Position numbers and translations under genes: made by a program. A model generated the notes under the pieces. It saw only the letters and a program-made list of their open reading frames with translations. It had not been told where the DNA came from and did no database searches. From Stenotrophomonas sp. SY1 (lineage in GTDB: Bacteria; Pseudomonadota; Gammaproteobacteria; Xanthomonadales; Xanthomonadaceae), in NCBI RefSeq assembly GCF_021202945.1, contig NZ_JAJOYR010000001.1:1779543-1843542 (forward strand): a stretch of 64,000 nucleotides of DNA, read 5' to 3'. Below, in pieces: positions 61,127 to 64,000 of this stretch. Numbering within the stretch: position 1 is the stretch's first letter; each line of letters starts with the position of its first letter.

Positions 61127-63325
61127 ATGACAACGACAGCGTCTGCGACGATCAACGGGAACAAGGACGGAATCGGTCTGCGCGAGCTCCTGGGCGCGAT
61201 CATCGACGATAGATGGCGGGTCCTGATCATCACGCTGGCCTTTGTGGGCGCATCCCTGCTTTACGTGGCGTTGGCTACGCCCGTGTATCGGGCGGAGGCG
61301 GTCGTCCAGGTGGAAACAAAAGTGCCCGCATTGCCAGGCTTGGCCGAGGTCAGCGGTGCGTTGGGCTTGGGGCCGCGTTCGACCGAAGCCACAACCGAGA
61401 TTGCATTGATCACCTCGCGAAAAGTAGTGGGAAGTGCGGTGGATGCGCTGCGGCTGGACATCGAGGTGGTGCCTGACTACCTGCCGGTGGCGGGGCGGTT
61501 CATCGCCCGGCGAGCCGAATTGCCCGGTTCGGCTGGACTGGGGCGCGTCCGCTTCGGCCTGGCACGTTTCGGTTGGGGCGGGGAATGGCTCCGCGTGCGC
61601 ACGCTCGAGGTTCCAGAGCGATTGCTTGGCAAGCGACTGGTGCTGGTCGCGCGTGGACATGGCCGCTACGCGTTGCACGATGATTCCGGAAGCGTACTGC
61701 TTGAAGGCGTTGCCGGGCAGGTCGCACGCAGGGACGACTTCGTGCTGGATGTGACAAATCTGCGGGCGCATTCCGGCATGCGTTTCGGCCTGCGACTGCA
61801 GCCGCGACTGAGTGTGGTGAACGAGGTGAGAGGGGCGGTCGGGGTGTCGGAGGCTGGTAAGGGTTCTGGCATTCTCAAGCTGTCTTACCAGGATCCGGAT
61901 CCGGCGCGGGCCGCGCAGGTACTGCAGCAGCTGATGAACGCCTACGTGGAGCAGAACGTGGAGCGTAGCGCAGCTGAGGCATCGACACGGCTGCATTTCG
62001 TGAGAGCACAGATGCCCTCTATCCGTGATCAGCTGGATAGGGCGCAGCGGGCGCTGAGCGACTATCAGACGCGCGTGGACTCGGTGGATATGGTTCTTCA
62101 GACCAAGGGTCTACTCGAACAACAGGTCGCTGTGGAGACCGGAATCCAGCAGCTGCGGCTGCAGCAGGCGGAGATTGATCGCAGATTCACCCGTGACCAC
62201 CCGGCCTACCAAGCGTTGATGCGGCAGTTGGGGGAGCTGGAAACGCGCAAGAACGCTTTCCAGGGCAGGGTGCGGCAACTCCCGGAGTCGCAGCAGGAGT
62301 TGCTGCGACTGACGCGTGACCTGCAGGTCAGCAATGAGATGTACACGGCCATGCTCCACCAGGCACAACAACTGGATGTGGCCAGGGCAGGAACGATTGG
62401 CAACGTTCGGATCGTGGATGCCGCAGAGGTGGACGGCCTTGATCCGGTAGCCCCGCGGAGGGCATTGCTGGTTCTGGCTGGACTGGCGTGCGGGCTGTTC
62501 AGCTCGGTCGGTTGGATACTGCTGAGCAAGCTCTTCAATCGCGGCGTCGAGGACCCGTCCCAGCTTGAGGAGATGGGGCTCCCGGTGTATGCCGCAGTAC
62601 CCACAGACAGTCCCCCCGGCAGGCGGCTGCTTCAGGTCAGGCGTCGCGCTGGCGACGAGGGTCTGCTGGCGGTGCTCGATCCGGCTGCTCTGGCGGTTGA
62701 GGCGTTGCGCAGCCTGCGCACCAGCCTTCATTTCGCGAAGCTTGAGGCCAGGAACAACATCGTTCTGATCTCGGGGGCGAGCCCTGGCGCGGGCAAGACC
62801 TTCGTCACGACCAATCTGGCTGCGGTACTTGCACAGGCGGGGCAGCGGGTATTGCTCATCGATGCGGACATGCGCAAGGGCACGGTGCACAAGGTGCTGG
62901 GCGTGTCGCAGGCTCCCGGGTTGTCGGATGTGCTGGCTGGACACTGTGGCGTCGCGGACGCGATCACCCAGTATCCGGCATTGAATGGTCTCCACTTCAT
63001 TGCTCGTGGCACCGCTCCGCCGAATCCATCGGAACTGCTGCTGCGTGAGGCATTGGAACAGCTTCTTGATGCTGTACAGGGCATGTTCGATGTCGTGCTG
63101 ATCGATACACCACCGATTCTTGCGGTGACTGACGCGTCGGTGATCGCACGGCATGCCGGTACCAGTCTGCTGGTTGCCCGCTTTGGAAAGAACCAGCCAC
63201 GCGAGCTGGAGGTTGCGAGACGTCGCTTCGAGCAGAACGGCGTCAAGTTGCGGGGAGTCATCCTCAATGCCGTGGAGCAGCGGGTTATGGGCTTCTCCAG
63301 TTACGGGTACTACGAATACAGGTGA
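61127..63325 (+). CDS. wzc: Polysaccharide co-polymerase/tyrosine autokinase (Wzc-like)
   Basis: This 732-residue inner-membrane protein controls chain length and export. An N-terminal Wzz domain with a first helix (about 33-52) precedes a long periplasmic coiled-coil region (about 260-420), a second helix (about 443-466), and a cytoplasmic BY-kinase domain with Walker A GASPGAGKT (550-558), Walker A' LLIDADMRKG and Walker B VVLIDTPP. The tail ends SYGYYEYR with Tyr 726, 728, 729 and 731, the autophosphorylation cluster. No wza export gene is seen before it. Confidence 0.93.
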   Translation: MTTTASATINGNKDGIGLRELLGAIIDDRWRVLIITLAFVGASLLYVALATPVYRAEAVVQVETKVPALPGLAEVSGALGLGPRSTEATTEIALITSRKVVGSAVDALRLDIEVVPDYLPVAGRFIARRAELPGSAGLGRVRFGLARFGWGGEWLRVRTLEVPERLLGKRLVLVARGHGRYALHDDSGSVLLEGVAGQVARRDDFVLDVTNLRAHSGMRFGLRLQPRLSVVNEVRGAVGVSEAGKGSGILKLSYQDPDPARAAQVLQQLMNAYVEQNVERSAAEASTRLHFVRAQMPSIRDQLDRAQRALSDYQTRVDSVDMVLQTKGLLEQQVAVETGIQQLRLQQAEIDRRFTRDHPAYQALMRQLGELETRKNAFQGRVRQLPESQQELLRLTRDLQVSNEMYTAMLHQAQQLDVARAGTIGNVRIVDAAEVDGLDPVAPRRALLVLAGLACGLFSSVGWILLSKLFNRGVEDPSQLEEMGLPVYAAVPTDSPPGRRLLQVRRRAGDEGLLAVLDPAALAVEALRSLRTSLHFAKLEARNNIVLISGASPGAGKTFVTTNLAAVLAQAGQRVLLIDADMRKGTVHKVLGVSQAPGLSDVLAGHCGVADAITQYPALNGLHFIARGTAPPNPSELLLREALEQLLDAVQGMFDVVLIDTPPILAVTDASVIARHAGTSLLVARFGKNQPRELEVARRRFEQNGVKLRGVILNAVEQRVMGFSSYGYYEYR

Positions 63326-63410
63326 TGGGCCGAGTACGCATGTGGGAGGTGCGGTAGGTACCTCCTTTCGTTTCTACCGGCGTTGTTGAAGGTTGACGGA
63401 AGATGTTGAA

Positions 63411-63893
63411 GTGATTGCTTTGGTCCAATGTAAAACGCGTACCGTGATTACCTACGGGACGTTTGATCTGTTCCATGTTGGCCATCTGAATCTCCTGCGC
63501 CGGATGCGCGCACTGGGAGATCGGCTGGTCGTGGGTGTGTCAACGGACGAATTCAACGCCAAGAAGGGAAAGCGCACGGTTGTTCCGTTCAAGGATCGGG
63601 TCGCTATTGTCCAGGCCGTCCGCTATGTCGACCAGGTGATCGCTGAGCATGATTGGTCGCAGAAGATCGGGGACATCGAAACCCTGGGAGTCGACGTGCT
63701 GGGCATGGGCGATGACTGGGAAGGACAGTTCGACCACCTGAATGATGCGTGCGAAGTGGTGTATCTGCCCCGTACCAAGAACATCTCCAGTACCGAGATC
63801 AAGCGTGCCCTTAGTGCTCTGGATGCAGCGCAGATAGCTGAGCTGAAGGTTGCCTTGGACCTGGCATCGACCATCGTGCGGCGTTTCGAATGA
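63411..63893 (+). CDS. TagD-like cytidylyltransferase (glycerol-3-phosphate type)
   Basis: The 160-residue nucleotidyltransferase has YGTFDLFHVGHLNLLRR with the HxGH nucleotide motif and RTKNISSTEIK (RTxxISxT) near the C terminus. Members make CDP-glycerol or related CDP-polyols for teichoic-acid-like or capsular polymers. GTG 63411 is preferred as GGAAG lies eight bases before it; TTG 63393 is an alternative. The stop overlaps the next start (ATGA). The acceptor is inferred from family only. Confidence 0.85.
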   Translation: MIALVQCKTRTVITYGTFDLFHVGHLNLLRRMRALGDRLVVGVSTDEFNAKKGKRTVVPFKDRVAIVQAVRYVDQVIAEHDWSQKIGDIETLGVDVLGMGDDWEGQFDHLNDACEVVYLPRTKNISSTEIKRALSALDAAQIAELKVALDLASTIVRRFE

Positions 63894-64000
63894 AGGGGGC
63901 AAGCCTCCGATTGGGATTAGGCAGGCGCTCGCCGATCCTTGCAATTGGCGATCAGTTGGCAGTTGTCCTCGGCAACGCACTGCTTGGCGTCATGGTCGCC
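63890..64000 (+). CDS. Start of a membrane protein, probable polysaccharide flippase (truncated by window end)
   Basis: The frame from ATG 63890 is open to the window end (37 residues). It starts with a basic stretch followed by ILAIGDQLAVVLGNALLGVMVA, the beginning of a hydrophobic helix. The DQ...N.LLGV pattern and the position in a polysaccharide locus suggest a Wzx-type flippase, but too little is visible for certainty. Confidence 0.5.
   Translation, partial: MKGASLRLGLGRRSPILAIGDQLAVVLGNALLGVMVA

Overview
The window is a 64 kb chromosomal segment, high in GC, from a gammaproteobacterium of the family Xanthomonadaceae, most likely Stenotrophomonas or a close relative. The evidence is gene order and family-typical proteins: secG - tRNA-Leu - nuoA-N with separate nuoC and nuoD; initiator tRNA - rimP - nusA - infB - rbfA - truB - rpsO - pnp; comEC - exbB - exbD - msbA - lpxK - kdsB; thrS - infC - rpmI - rplT - pheS - pheT - ihfA - merR; and a GumD-like glycosyltransferase opening a polysaccharide cluster. 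The genus call is an inference without a database search.

Layout. 1-388: end of secG and a tRNA-Leu(GAG). 501-15384: the complete 14-gene nuo operon for proton-pumping NADH:quinone oxidoreductase. 15385-24943: a structured non-coding stretch, the initiator tRNA and the transcription/translation genes rimP, nusA, infB, rbfA, truB, rpsO and pnp. 24954-25062: a bipartite palindromic repeat. 25234-32842: comEC, an ExbB/ExbD pair, the lipid A/LPS genes msbA, lpxK and kdsB, and a low-molecular-weight phosphatase. 32839-36720: an NHL-propeller protein, uvrC and pgsA. 36730-37399: three identical tRNA-Gly(GCC) genes and one tRNA-Cys. 37540-45403: thrS with a probable leader-peptide attenuator, infC with an ATC start codon, rpmI, rplT, pheST, ihfA and a MerR regulator.

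45466-48330 is the accessory part: tRNA-Pro(GGG), a remnant of a tyrosine recombinase beside it, then small secreted or enzymatic proteins (SnoaL-like, GNAT, DUF333 lipoprotein) separated by long stretches where I recognise nothing. 48384-52333: an AraC/GlxA-type regulator divergent from a metallo-hydrolase, and a LysR regulator divergent from a CidA/CidB-like pair, with a perfect operator-like inverted repeat between them. 52337-56437: a leftward five-gene operon (DUF4190, methyltransferase, pyrD, murB, EamA transporter). 56533-58065: an ALDH7-type dehydrogenase. 58197-58240: a perfect 44-bp palindrome, followed by a probable galE fragment.

58963-64000 opens an exopolysaccharide/capsule locus: priming sugar-phosphate transferase, Wzb-like phosphatase, Wzc-like tyrosine kinase/polymerisation regulator, a TagD-like cytidylyltransferase and the start of a probable flippase. 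The cytidylyltransferase suggests a polyol-phosphate component in the polymer. No wza export gene lies between the priming transferase and wzc.

The most interesting signals are RNA-level: five consecutive hairpins in front of the initiator tRNA, the threonine-codon leader in front of thrS, and a shared TTGCAA-N17-CATAAT promoter at the initiator tRNA and rpmI. No complete novel defence or mobile system was found, and no CRISPR array or intact transposase was seen.
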